Assembly: GCA_020746995.1 (NCBI GenBank)
Contig: JAGPXD010000001.1
Coordinates: 4,340,001-4,404,000 of the forward strand
Direction: 5' to 3'
From: Plectosphaerella cucumerina
Taxonomy: Eukaryota; Ascomycota; Sordariomycetes; Glomerellales; Plectosphaerellaceae
Length of the DNA: 64,000 nt
Below are positions 44,821-54,420 of this stretch, piece by piece. Position 1 is the stretch's first letter; every line of letters begins with the position of its first letter. Position numbers and translations under genes: made by a program. The notes beneath the pieces were generated by a model that was given only the letters and a program-made list of their open reading frames with translations, searched no databases and was not told the DNA's origin.

Positions 44821-46003
44821 ATGACTGATAAGGGCAGCGTTTCGCCGGTGGAGCAGCAGGTTCCGGCCAAGCAGCGCAAGAACAAGACTTGCATGCGCCA
44901 TTGCAAGAAGTTCTGGTGGGCGTATCTGTGCCTGTTCATCGTCATCGTCGTCCTCGTTGTTTGTCTGATGTGAGTATCGGATCCCTCGGAAAGAGCACGA
45001 CCCAAAGGGAAAGATGCCTCTTGCTAACTTACCTCCAGCCTTCTCGTCGCCATTCCCAAGATTGCGCAGAAGAAGCTCGACAACTCCGAGCTCCAGGTCG
45101 ATGGCATCTCCGTCACTCAGACCAGGTCGGAGACCTACCTGATGGGCATCAATTCGACCATTCGCTCCGACGGCGGTGTCAGCGCAAAGATTGCTCCCTT
45201 CCGGGCGGAGATGTACCTCGAGGACATCGAGCCTCACACTCCCTTCGTCGTTCTCGACTTCCCCGAGACGACCTCTGCCGAGTTGCAGACCGTCAACGTC
45301 ACCGACAAGAGGATCGAAATCCCCAACATGGAGGCCTTCACCACCTTCAACACCATGCTTCTCGGCCAGAAGTCTGTCCGCGTCACCATCAAGGGCGACA
45401 CCACCGTCCGCGTCAGTGGCGTTGCACGCAACTACGGTGTCACCTACAAGAAGACTTTTGAGCTCACCGGCCTGAACCACTTTGCCGGCCTCGAGGTCAC
45501 CCACGCCGAGGTCTCCACCGAGCCCGATGAGAACGACAACAACTTCCACGGCTTCGTCACCATCCCCAACCCTTCGGTTCTGACCATTGAGATTGTAAGA
45601 AAACCCGACCATAGCATTCACCCGTGGGATCCAAGTTGACACCAGAACGCAGGGCAACGCCTCCTTCAACACCTTCCTCAACGGCGAGAACGTCGGCACC
45701 ACCTACATGGACAACCTGGTCCTTAGCCCCGGCAACAACAACGCCAGCCTTCGCGCCAGCATCAGCCAGGGCCCTGTCCTCACCGCTCTGACGGTAGAGC
45801 CCTACTGCCAGGATGGAATCATCGACTTTGAGCTCTCCGGCGACGGCGTCACTAACCAGGGCGAGGAGCTCTCATACTTCTCCGGCGCCCTCTCGGCCGC
45901 CAACCTGACCGTCCCCATCAACATTGGCGAGTCTGTCAGCCGTGACCTGGGCGTCGACCTCGGCTGCACGAGCAGTGGCAACAGCTCCCGTCTTCTGATT
46001 TAA
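44821..46003 (+). CDS. DUF3712 (LEA14-like) single-pass membrane protein
   Basis: Exons 44821-44969, 45039-45594 and 45653-46003 give 351 residues; donors GTGAGT and GTAAGA, acceptors CCAG and GCAG. The N-terminus is short and basic (KQRKNKTCMRHCKK), then one membrane anchor at about 31-55 (FWWAYLCLFIVIVVLVVCLI). The rest is a beta-rich lumenal or extracellular region with two LEA14/DUF3712-like halves: residues ~60-230 include ELQVDGISVTQTRSETYLMG and LGQKSVRVTIKGDTTVRV; residues ~235-351 include GNASFNTFLNGENVGTTYMDNL. Several N-x-S/T sites are present (NST, NVT, NAS, NLT). DUF3712 proteins are frequent in ascomycetes and often vacuolar or endomembrane; no biochemical function is established to my knowledge. 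Confidence 0.88.
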
Positions 46004-46390
46004 GGCCGATAGTCTGCACAAGGGAAGGCTCCTGCATAGAGCGCGTAGAGGACCTGGTCGTCCGGCTCGGTAATTACTGTAGGGGCATTGTGTGCATTTC
46101 AACACAGAGGGTAATCAAGGGCCAGTTCCGCAGGAGGCATACCACCGTGTATAGTGAATTTGAGATACCACATCGCTTGCGCCTTTGGCCCGACTGTTCT
46201 GTCTGTCCCTGCATACGATCGAGAAAATAGCGTTGACGGAAGCCTGTGGCTATTGATGCATTCAGCTTGGTAGTTCTGTGCTATGCCATACCCATTGCCA
46301 CAGAAAGCTTATCAGTAGGACCGGTCTTCCCGCTACTACAGGCTCGCCTAGGCTGGAAACCTGCTACTTCTCGCCATATCGCTGTTGATC
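46004..46390. other. Convergent 3' region
   Basis: 387 bp between two stop codons on opposite strands. Nothing besides 3' untranslated sequence was recognised. Confidence 0.45.
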
Positions 46391-47300
46391 CTACAGTGCA
46401 CCAGCCTTGCGTTTGCTTCCCCTCGATAAGCCGCCAGCCTCCCCTCCAGAACCACCTGCTGCCCCGCTGCTGGTGCCGCGCACGAAATCGACGCCTCTCT
46501 TACCCGCCGCCCGCTCCGCCTCGTGCTCCTTCCGCACCCTATCCTGGCTCTCCTTCAGCGGCCCCCTGAAAGCCCAGTCGGGGAACGCACTGCCCGTCGG
46601 GTTCCACACGTCCGAAGGCAGGGTGGTAACGTACTGAGACCGGAGGCTCTTTCCTTCGCTGTCGAAACCCAGCTCGATGAAGTCCATGAGCTTGTCCATG
46701 AGGGCGGGATTTCGGAGGGCGGTGCTGTTTGCGAGCTTGCTGTTGAAGTGGATGCCTTTCTTCTTGAGGTCCAGGAACTGGTCGAACTTCTTGTTGAGGG
46801 AAGGGTTGGGCGTGCCTGGCGGTGAAGGGGGGATGTCCAGGTTGGGGTGAGTGGGAAGGGTGAGGTCGCGAAGGAGATTGCGCTGGACTGTGTATGGGGA
46901 GCCTGGCGCCGCACTGATGTCCTCGTCTTCCGGCTCAGGGAGATCTGTGATTGCCGATGGCCCTGGCGGTAGGGTAGGGCCTAAGACGGCTGGCGCCTCG
47001 GCCTGAGGCTGCGGTTGTGAGGTCTGCGACGAGGTTGATGGCCCTGGCGCTGATGTTGGTGTGGGTGCTGGAACCGATGGGGCTACAAGGCGTTAGGAGG
47101 GTCTCGATACTTATTGAATCAACATACCGGTCTCCACTGTCTTCTTCTCCTCGGTAACTGGCACGACAAGTGGGTTCTATGTTGTCAGTATCGCTAACCC
47201 AACCGAAACGTTGTGTCAAACAAACCTTTTCTGGTGAAGTGGTCATGACTTCATCTTCATCCCCATCGCTGCTGCTGGCGTATCCAACAAGGCCCCCCAT
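46391..47300 (-). CDS. HCNGP/SAP30BP-like nuclear protein
   Basis: Exons 47300-47226, 47176-47128 and 47082-46391 give 271 residues; donors GTTTGT and GTATGT, acceptors ATAG and GTAG. The start MGGLVGYASSSDGDEDE is the typical opening of the family. A Pro/Ala-rich low-complexity region covers about 45-110. The HCNGP domain runs from about residue 134 (NPSLNKKFDQFLDLKKKG, then HFNSKLANSTALRNPALMDKLMDF) to about 235 (FRGPLKESQDRVRKEHE). The human homologue SAP30BP was named as a transcriptional cofactor and was more recently reported to work with RBM17 in splicing of short introns. Here the gene is divergent from PRP5 with 501 bp between starts. Confidence 0.9.
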
Positions 47301-47801
47301 TGTTGAATAGAAGTATGTGTTTGCTCTGAAATCGTGATGCCCCTCTGAAGACGATCAAGGTGCTTGAGCTTCGAATGTGACCGATGCCAACCTGATATCA
47401 GATGAAGTTGGAAGCGCCACAGAAATAAGTGTGGCTGGAGAGCTCTTCAGACTGAGTTCCAGCCCCTTGGGCAGGTGGGGCTTACCTAGCTTCGAAGACA
47501 ATCCAGCGCTAGAAGGCGCCGCGGCGCAACATGTCGGAGGCCCGTGCAGTTCGACCAGAATCTCACGTCAAATCCCTTCGACCAGAGGCAGGCAAGCAGC
47601 ATTCCGCCCCTCCAACTTCAACTTGCCGCACACACACCCCATCGCACATCGGCCCAACGATCAAACATCCATCAGAAGTCGCCTTGCGGAATCTGCGAAT
47701 CTTCAGCATACAGCAGCCTTGCGTGCCACCCAGCTAACCACCACCAAAAAAACAACCGAAAGTAGCTCTCACCAAACCTCGCTGAGCCTCGGGACCCGAG
47801 A
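47301..47801. promoter_or_regulatory. Divergent promoter between the HCNGP-like gene and PRP5
   Basis: 501 bp between opposite start codons, containing CA-rich sequence at about 47630-47660 and A-rich sequence just before PRP5. It probably drives both genes. Open frames crossing it (e.g. from 47377) continue into PRP5 out of frame and are not coding. Confidence 0.5.
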
Positions 47802-50800
47802 ATGGCTCGGATCAGGGACTCGCGCTCACCATCGCCTGCAGGAAGCCATCATAGCTCTCGACGTCGCGATGATCGGCGCGACAGAGACAGGGGCGGCCGC
47901 CGCGACGACGGTCGCGATTACCGTCGCCGCGACCGGTCCAGGAGTCCTGGTGCCGTGAGGAGGCCCGACGGCGACAGACGCGACAACCGCCCATACTCCG
48001 ACGCCCATCATGACCAGCGCCGATACAACGACCGCGAGAGAGACCGCGACTTCCGACGCAGGGATCGCTCTCCAGACCGCAGAGACGACTTCCGCGGCGG
48101 CGGCCGGAGAGACGACCGACCCCGCGACAGGAGACGATCTCGGGAGAGGTCCCCCGACCGGCGCCGTGATAGAGACCCCCGTCGAGCGGACGAATCGAGA
48201 GATCGCGCGCGCGAACGTCGCGAGGGTACGGCAGACTCCCACACCCGGCCCGCCAGAGGCGGCGACTCGAGGCCACGAGACGCACCGAGCACCCCAGCCA
48301 AGGCTGCAGAAAACGAGGTACAACATCTGCGCTCCAGTCGTGTTTGTATCAAGGCTAACCGGCGTGCCTCTGCCCAGCAACCAAAGCCCAAGGCCCCTTC
48401 CGAGTCAGACAAGAAAGCTGAGCGTCTCGCCCGACTGGAGGCCTGGAAGAAGAGCAGGGAGAACAAGGCCAAGACGGAGAATGGAGTTAATCCGAGCCAG
48501 ACTAGGACCCTTCTCGCCGAGATGGACAAGAAGCCATCCTCAGTCGCCTCTCCCACGACGGCAGCCTCGCCGAGCGTGGCGTCTCCCGGACAATCCACCC
48601 CTGGCCTTGCGTCCCCCGGGCCGCCTACTCCCTACGCTGGCAAGTTTGACCCGAAGGCCATTGCCAAAAAGTCGGCAGCATCGCACAAGCATGGTACTGC
48701 TAACGGTGCGCTTGGTGCCATTGAGGGGCGCGCCAGCGTGGCACCAGCCGTGACACAGAACATCAAAGGTATGTCCGGTGCCCCCAACCTACCAGCTGGC
48801 GCCCTTGCTAACCCTGCTGCTTCTTCAGCCTCCGCTTTGCCTGCAAACCGCGGCAACCTGAGCGCTTTTGGCTTCCAAAAGGCCGACGACAAACTCCCCT
48901 CCAAGCGCAAGCTCAACCTGGACGAAGAGGATGAGACGAAACGGAAGCTTACGAAGCTTCCTGCCCTCCCCCTGGTGGCCGATGATACGCCTTACGCCGA
49001 CCAGGACGAAGATGAGGACGACGGCGAGAAACTCGACGAGACTGAGGAAGAGGCCGCGGCCGCAGCCCGTGCCGCTCACGCCATGCGAGAGCAAGAGATG
49101 CAGGTCGACAGCACCGAACCGGAGGTGGAAGCCACAGAGACCATGGAGGTTGATGGCGGCGAAGAAGCCGTTGTCGTGGAGGAAAAGAGTGAGGAGCAGG
49201 GTGAGGAGATAGATGAACTGGACGCCTTCATGGCCGACCTGCAGGATACCTCGGCCCCTGTCAAGAAGCCGGCGGCTGTCGCCAAGGTACAGAAGCCACA
49301 GGAACCCGAGGCTTACTTCAGCGACGACGAGTACAACTTCGAAGCCACCAATCTGAAGGCCAAGGCAATGGCCAAGGCGATGGAAAAGTCGAAGCCCAAG
49401 AAGAAGGACATTCCTTCTGTCGACTACAGCAAGCTTGACTTGGCCCCTATCCGCAAGAACTTCTGGGTGGAACCTGCTGAGCTGAGCAACCTGACAGAAG
49501 CCGAGACGAATGACCTGCGCTTGGAACTGGATGGCATCAAGGTGTCTGGAAAGGACGTGCCCAAGCCAGTGCAGAAGTGGGCGCAGTGTGGTTTGCCGCG
49601 GTCGACGCTCGACATCTTGGCCGATCTGGGATACGAGAAGCCGACTCCTATTCAGATGCAGGCCCTGCCGGCGCTCATGTCTGGGCGCGACGTCATTGGC
49701 GTTGCGAAGACGGGCTCCGGAAAGACCATGGCCTTCCTGCTGCCCATGTTCCGTCACATCAAGGACCAGCCGCCCCTGAAGGACAAGGAGGGTCCGATCA
49801 GCCTGATCATGACCCCGACCCGAGAGCTGGCCGTCCAGATTCACAGGGACTGCAAGCCCTTCCTCAAGTCGATGGGCCTGAGGTCGGTCTGTGCCTATGG
49901 CGGTGCCCCCATCAGCGAGCAAATTGCGGAGCTGAAGCGAGGTGCCGAGATTATCGTTTGCACGCCCGGGCGCATGATCGATCTGCTGGCCGCCAACCAA
50001 GGACGCGTTACGAACCTAAGACGTGTCACATACGTCGTCCTGGACGAGGCCGACCGCATGTTCGACATGGGCTTCGAGCCTCAGGTCATGAAAATCTTTG
50101 CGAACATGCGGCCGGATCGCCAGACAATTCTCTTCTCCGCCACGATGCCTCGACTTATCGATTCGCTGACGAAGAAGGTCTTGAACGCGCCCGTCGAGGT
50201 CACGGTCGGTGGACGCAGCGTCGTGGCGCCTGAGATTACGCAGAAGGTGGAAATCCTGGAAGAGGGCGCCAAATTCTTCCACCTCCTCGGACTCCTGGGA
50301 GAGCTTTACGACCAGGACGAAGATGCCCGATCGCTCATCTTCGTGGAGCGCCAGGAGAAGGCCGATAACCTTCTCAAGGAGCTCATGACCAAGGGCTACC
50401 CCTGCATGTCTATTCACGGCGGCAAGGACCAGGTCGACCGAGACTCGACTATTGCCGACTTCAAGAAGGGTATCGTTCCCATCCTCATCGCCACGTCAGT
50501 TGCGGCTCGCGGCCTGGACGTCAAGCAGCTGAAGCTGGTGGTCAACTACGACGCGCCGAATCACCTGGAGGACTACGTCCACCGCGCAGGCCGGACGGGT
50601 CGCGCAGGAAACAAGGGCACGGCTGTAACGTACATCACGGAGGACCAAGAAAACTGCGCTCCCGGCATAGCCAAGGCGCTGGAGCAGAGCGGACAGCCGG
50701 TCCCCGAGCAGCTCAACGCGATGCGCAAGGCACACCGGGAGAACGTCAAGGCCGGCAAGGCCAAGGATACATCGGGCTTTGGCGGCAAGGGCCTGGATCG

Positions 50801-51440
50801 TCTCGATGCGGAGCGCGAGGCGGCACGGTTGCGCGAGCGCAAGACACACAAGGCCGAGGGCGAGGAGGACGACGTCAAGGAAGACAAGAAGGACGAGAAG
50901 GAGGCGAAGCGGGCTCTGCCGACTGTCCAGCCGGCGGCGTCTGCCATCATGGCGAGGGGTGCTGCCAAGGAAGGGGAGTCGAAGGACAAGCCCACTGGTC
51001 CCTTGGGTCCCAACGGCAAGCCCCTGGACAAGGTCAGCGCGGCCATCAGCGCCATCAACGAGCGTCTCGGCAAGGCAGGACAGCTGCGGACGGGCCAGCC
51101 TATCGACAACAAGGGCCCCGACGCGGGCGCATATCACGCCACGCTGGAGATCAACGACTGGCCCCAAAAGGCAAGGTGGGCCGTCACCAACAGGACCAAC
51201 GTCGCCAAGATCCTGGAGGCGACGGGAGTCTCGATCACGACCAAGGGCACGTTCTACCCTGCTGGCAAGGAGGTGCCGCCGGGCGGCGATCCCAAGCTGT
51301 ACATCCTGGTCGAGGGAGACACCGAGGTGGTGGTTGGCTCGGCTATATCAGAGCTGGAGAGGCTGCTCAGCGAGGGCGCCGTCGCACACACTACGGCGGA
51401 GAGCCGGGTGGGTGCGCCGGGACGCTACAATGTTGTGTAG
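47802..51440 (+). CDS. PRP5: DEAD-box RNA helicase Prp5 (pre-spliceosome assembly)
   Basis: Exons 47802-48317, 48378-48768 and 48829-51440 give 1172 residues. Both introns are exactly 60 nt with no in-frame stop, so the region also reads as one 1212-residue frame; splice signals (GTACAA...GCTAAC...CCCAG and GTATGT...GCTAAC...TTCAG) argue that they are real. The N-terminal ~170 residues are RD/RS-rich (SRSPSPAGSHHSSRRRDDR). Acidic stretches lie around 400-470. The helicase core has the Q motif region (PTPIQMQALPALMSG), motif I AKTGSGKT (595-602), DEAD at 708-711, SAT, and HRAGRTGRAGNKG. The C-terminus (WPQKARWAVTNRTN ... EGDTEVVVGSAISELERLL) is the extension typical of Prp5/DDX46. Prp5 uses ATP to let U2 snRNP engage the branch site and proofreads that step. 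Confidence 0.95.
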   Translation: MARIRDSRSPSPAGSHHSSRRRDDRRDRDRGGRRDDGRDYRRRDRSRSPGAVRRPDGDRRDNRPYSDAHHDQRRYNDRERDRDFRRRDRSPDRRDDFRGGGRRDDRPRDRRRSRERSPDRRRDRDPRRADESRDRARERREGTADSHTRPARGGDSRPRDAPSTPAKAAENEVQHLRSSRVCIKANRRASAQQPKPKAPSESDKKAERLARLEAWKKSRENKAKTENGVNPSQTRTLLAEMDKKPSSVASPTTAASPSVASPGQSTPGLASPGPPTPYAGKFDPKAIAKKSAASHKHGTANGALGAIEGRASVAPAVTQNIKGMSGAPNLPAGALANPAASSASALPANRGNLSAFGFQKADDKLPSKRKLNLDEEDETKRKLTKLPALPLVADDTPYADQDEDEDDGEKLDETEEEAAAAARAAHAMREQEMQVDSTEPEVEATETMEVDGGEEAVVVEEKSEEQGEEIDELDAFMADLQDTSAPVKKPAAVAKVQKPQEPEAYFSDDEYNFEATNLKAKAMAKAMEKSKPKKKDIPSVDYSKLDLAPIRKNFWVEPAELSNLTEAETNDLRLELDGIKVSGKDVPKPVQKWAQCGLPRSTLDILADLGYEKPTPIQMQALPALMSGRDVIGVAKTGSGKTMAFLLPMFRHIKDQPPLKDKEGPISLIMTPTRELAVQIHRDCKPFLKSMGLRSVCAYGGAPISEQIAELKRGAEIIVCTPGRMIDLLAANQGRVTNLRRVTYVVLDEADRMFDMGFEPQVMKIFANMRPDRQTILFSATMPRLIDSLTKKVLNAPVEVTVGGRSVVAPEITQKVEILEEGAKFFHLLGLLGELYDQDEDARSLIFVERQEKADNLLKELMTKGYPCMSIHGGKDQVDRDSTIADFKKGIVPILIATSVAARGLDVKQLKLVVNYDAPNHLEDYVHRAGRTGRAGNKGTAVTYITEDQENCAPGIAKALEQSGQPVPEQLNAMRKAHRENVKAGKAKDTSGFGGKGLDRLDAEREAARLRERKTHKAEGEEDDVKEDKKDEKEAKRALPTVQPAASAIMARGAAKEGESKDKPTGPLGPNGKPLDKVSAAISAINERLGKAGQLRTGQPIDNKGPDAGAYHATLEINDWPQKARWAVTNRTNVAKILEATGVSITTKGTFYPAGKEVPPGGDPKLYILVEGDTEVVVGSAISELERLLSEGAVAHTTAESRVGAPGRYNVV

Positions 51441-51855
51441 AGGGTGGTGGGCGGTTGCATGTGTTGGTGGAACATACAAAGGTACAGGCAGGCGTTTTCC
51501 GGTGGCGACGTCACTTCGGACTGGAGCAATACCCAGAGTTTATCCCCCAAGTTGGCTCGTATGTTCAGTGTGCATGAATGAAGATGTATATGTTCAGTGT
51601 CTAGCCAACCGATGTACGGAAGGATAGAAGCTGCCTCGTCTGAGGACAGGAACGCTGCGGGTCGTGCCGTGAAGGGCCAACCTGGATATAAAAGTCATGG
51701 ATAGCGCCATACGCCTCCCGCCGTCTATGGCCGGGATGTGTTGAAACAGATGTTGATGCTCGCTGCGTAACAGCCTCCCTCCTCCTCCTCCCTTCCTACG
51801 AAGGCAACCCCGCCGTCCCTCCGGCATTCCTCCTGGCCGAGGGGAGGGAGGCCAC
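51441..51855. other. Convergent 3' region
   Basis: 415 bp between the PRP5 stop and the stop of the minus-strand small gene. Nothing else is seen. Confidence 0.45.
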
Positions 51856-52227
51856 CTAATCGTTCCTGATGACGCTCGCTTTGGCGTCGGCCTCGCGGTG
51901 CAGCCTGTTCTCGTTGCTCAGCTCGTTGAGGCGGTCATTGTTGGTCTGCTTCTTCTGGGCGGCAAGCTGCGCGCCCAGCTTGCCGGAGGCCTTGTTGGCG
52001 GCCTTTGCGCGGGCCTCTGCGGCTTCGGCGGCGCGGCGGCGCTGGTCGTCGCGGTCGGCTGAGGAGGGTACGTCGCTGCCGCCGCCGAGGGTGCGCGGGG
52101 GCCCGCCGACGCGGGGGGCGGGCTTGTTCGGGACCGGGGCGGTCTTTGGCTGGACCGGCGCGGAGCCGACGGGCCGGCCGGGGCTGCTGAAGTTGTTGGG
52201 CTTTTCCTTGCCGCAGACGGCTCCCAT
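51856..52227 (-). CDS. Small, probably N-myristoylated protein of unknown function
   Basis: A single exon of 123 residues. The frame is open upstream, but the ATG at 52227 sits in a near-ideal context (GCCACC-ATG-GGA), so translation probably starts there. The N-terminus MGAVCGKEK has Gly2 and a Cys at position 5, which fits N-myristoylation plus palmitoylation and would place the protein on membranes. The middle is Pro/Gly-rich (APVQPKTAPVPNKPAPRVGG). The second half is a charged helix (RDDQRRRAAEAAEARAKAANK, then LGAQLAAQKKQTNNDRLNELS), possibly coiled coil. I recognise the overall type as a conserved fungal hypothetical; no function is known to me. Confidence 0.8.
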   Translation of the reverse strand: MGAVCGKEKPNNFSSPGRPVGSAPVQPKTAPVPNKPAPRVGGPPRTLGGGSDVPSSADRDDQRRRAAEAAEARAKAANKASGKLGAQLAAQKKQTNNDRLNELSNENRLHREADAKASVIRND

Positions 52228-54420
52228 GGTGGCGGTTCGGTCGGATGTGGCTGCCCGGACTTTGGCAAGTGTCGGTGTGGAGGTTTTGGGGGTTGGATTG
52301 ACGGGAGGAGCGTGGAGCTTGGAGCTGGCCGCTGCGGGGTTCGCCGGGGTATATATACTGTAGGATGGAAGGTGACAGTGATCGGTCACTGTTGAGGATC
52401 GGAGTCAGAACTGGTGTTTGTGCTTGTTGCGTGGACGATGACGACGTAACGCCTCCGTGTGCTGTCTGCGTCGCGCAGTTTATGTATGTTCGAAAGCAAA
52501 AAGGAAGGGGGGGACTCCCTGCCGCGACAGACCTGGCGAGGTGAGGTTGGCGAGATGAGCCGCGCAATGGATGGCGGCTGATGGGGGAAGCCAGAGCTGC
52601 CAAGATGATGCAGCGCCCACCACGTGTGACATGCCAACATGGGTCCTCGGGTGGACAGCTCATGCCCTGATGCGGCTTAGCGAGAGGGAGTTCGGGGTGC
52701 TGATTGGACTGAGGGGTGTGGTTCCTGGACTCGATGGCCAATCGATTTCTTTGATCCCGGGGTGAGGTCGGCTCGACTAAATGCACAGCTTTTTCGTCCA
52801 AAAGAAGCGTAGTGTAGTCGGCGTTCTCCTCTCAATCGGACCCATCAAGTCCCACGAAGGAGTGTTTGATGCAGAAAGTCATTTTTAATGGACTGGCAGG
52901 CCAGTCGAAACTCCAAGCACGTCAATCAAGGTTTTATTTCCAAACGAACCATTGTGCCATTTATGCGATAGTTCCGTAAACACGCCGAACGTTGTGATAA
53001 CAACTCCGTCGCAAAGCGGTGCATGCCGTTGAAAGCAGCGAGGGCTTGCCCTGTGCATTTAGTCAATCCGGGGTGTTGCCCAAACGGGACTGGCCTGGGC
53101 TTGAGAAGGATCCATGAAGCGGGTGTTCTTCGAAAGCTCCCCAACTGGATGGACCATGCTCCTCAATTATTCTTCGTGCCTTCTACTACTGCGTGGCTGG
53201 ACGTCATCTACCGTCCTTCGAGACAGGTACGACGTGATCAATTGAGACATGGGGTGGCACTGGGCCTCGGCCGTTAGGCTGAGGTTTCACTGCTCTTCTC
53301 TCGATGTACGACAGCAGCCAGCATTCTTCTCAAACAGCCGGGTCCAGGTGTCGCTCAACTCGTAGTGCCGAGTACAATGCATTTTGCATTTGGATACGTA
53401 CACAACGGCTTAGGTTTCATGTTTCTCCCAGGTATGTCATGTTATTTTACCAGTGCCGCTACGCCAAAGGCTGGGCTGGCTCAGTCATCCGTCAAGTTGG
53501 TGCCGACGACTCGGGACAGGAACTGATCATGCTGATAGGCGCATCGCATTCGTACCTCGTTGAACGTCTTTGTTCGAAACCATCACATCTTCCTCGGGAC
53601 ACTGCGCTCGTCCCTTTTTGGTCGTGCAGCAGAACTTCGGACGTCTGCCATGCGCACGATAACGATCGACACTGGAGCTTCTCGCCTGTATCTGGGGTCA
53701 CTCCATCTTGGTCCAAACCTTCAACCCACGTGTCAGGGTCTCTTCGTCTGAAGAAGTGCCAGCAAGAAGTTATTTGACCGACTTTGGCTCTTTCATGGAG
53801 GCGTTTGAATTGTGGAAGATGGCTTGCGTTGTTTCTGCTACGTCGGAGGCCCTCCTTGTTGACGGCGCCACCACCCACAGGTACTTGCGCAATGATTTGT
53901 CTGGCCAAAAGCCACTTTGATTGTTGGTTGCTGACGACTCTGTAGAAGCCCTAAACAGTTCTTCCCAACTTCCCAACTGGCAGGCTTCTTCTCCACGAGA
54001 ATATATCCTGCCTATTCCCAGTATGCACCACAGAAGCCATTCAACTACGTCACCAGGCTGCCCCCATCACAAACTTGCGCTTCTACTGACATTGAATAGA
54101 TAGCCCAGCAGGAAGCACCTGAAATCCCCATTTAAATCACACACGGCCCGTACTTGAGCTCTTACCCGTCGAGATAGCTGACCCTCAGCACGTGCAAGAG
54201 GGGAGACGAACCGGGGCGAGCAGATTTCCGTTTCTCCTTCTTCCGGCATCAGGGACCCCGCGGCTCTGCCGCCTTCCAACCAGTCGCAACGCTGCCCTGC
54301 AGTCAGAACAGGGCCTCGTCAAGCAAAACCGCAGCGCTTGGGCTGGGGGGGTTTTGTTCGCTGGTCGCGTAGCCGTGGTCTTTCACAGCAGCCCCGATTT
54401 TTTCGTCTGGCCTAAAAGTC
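52228..54420. other. Divergent intergenic region upstream of the zinc-finger gene
   Basis: About 2.2 kb with no supported gene; the part from 52800 to 53950 is noticeably more AT-rich than the rest of the window. One CAAGGT hexamer lies at 52927-52932, but a single such match is expected by chance. Confidence 0.45.

Noticed and set aside
48825..50000. Minus-strand frame of 391 codons
   Set aside because: Antisense to the PRP5 helicase core; composition explained by codon bias of PRP5.
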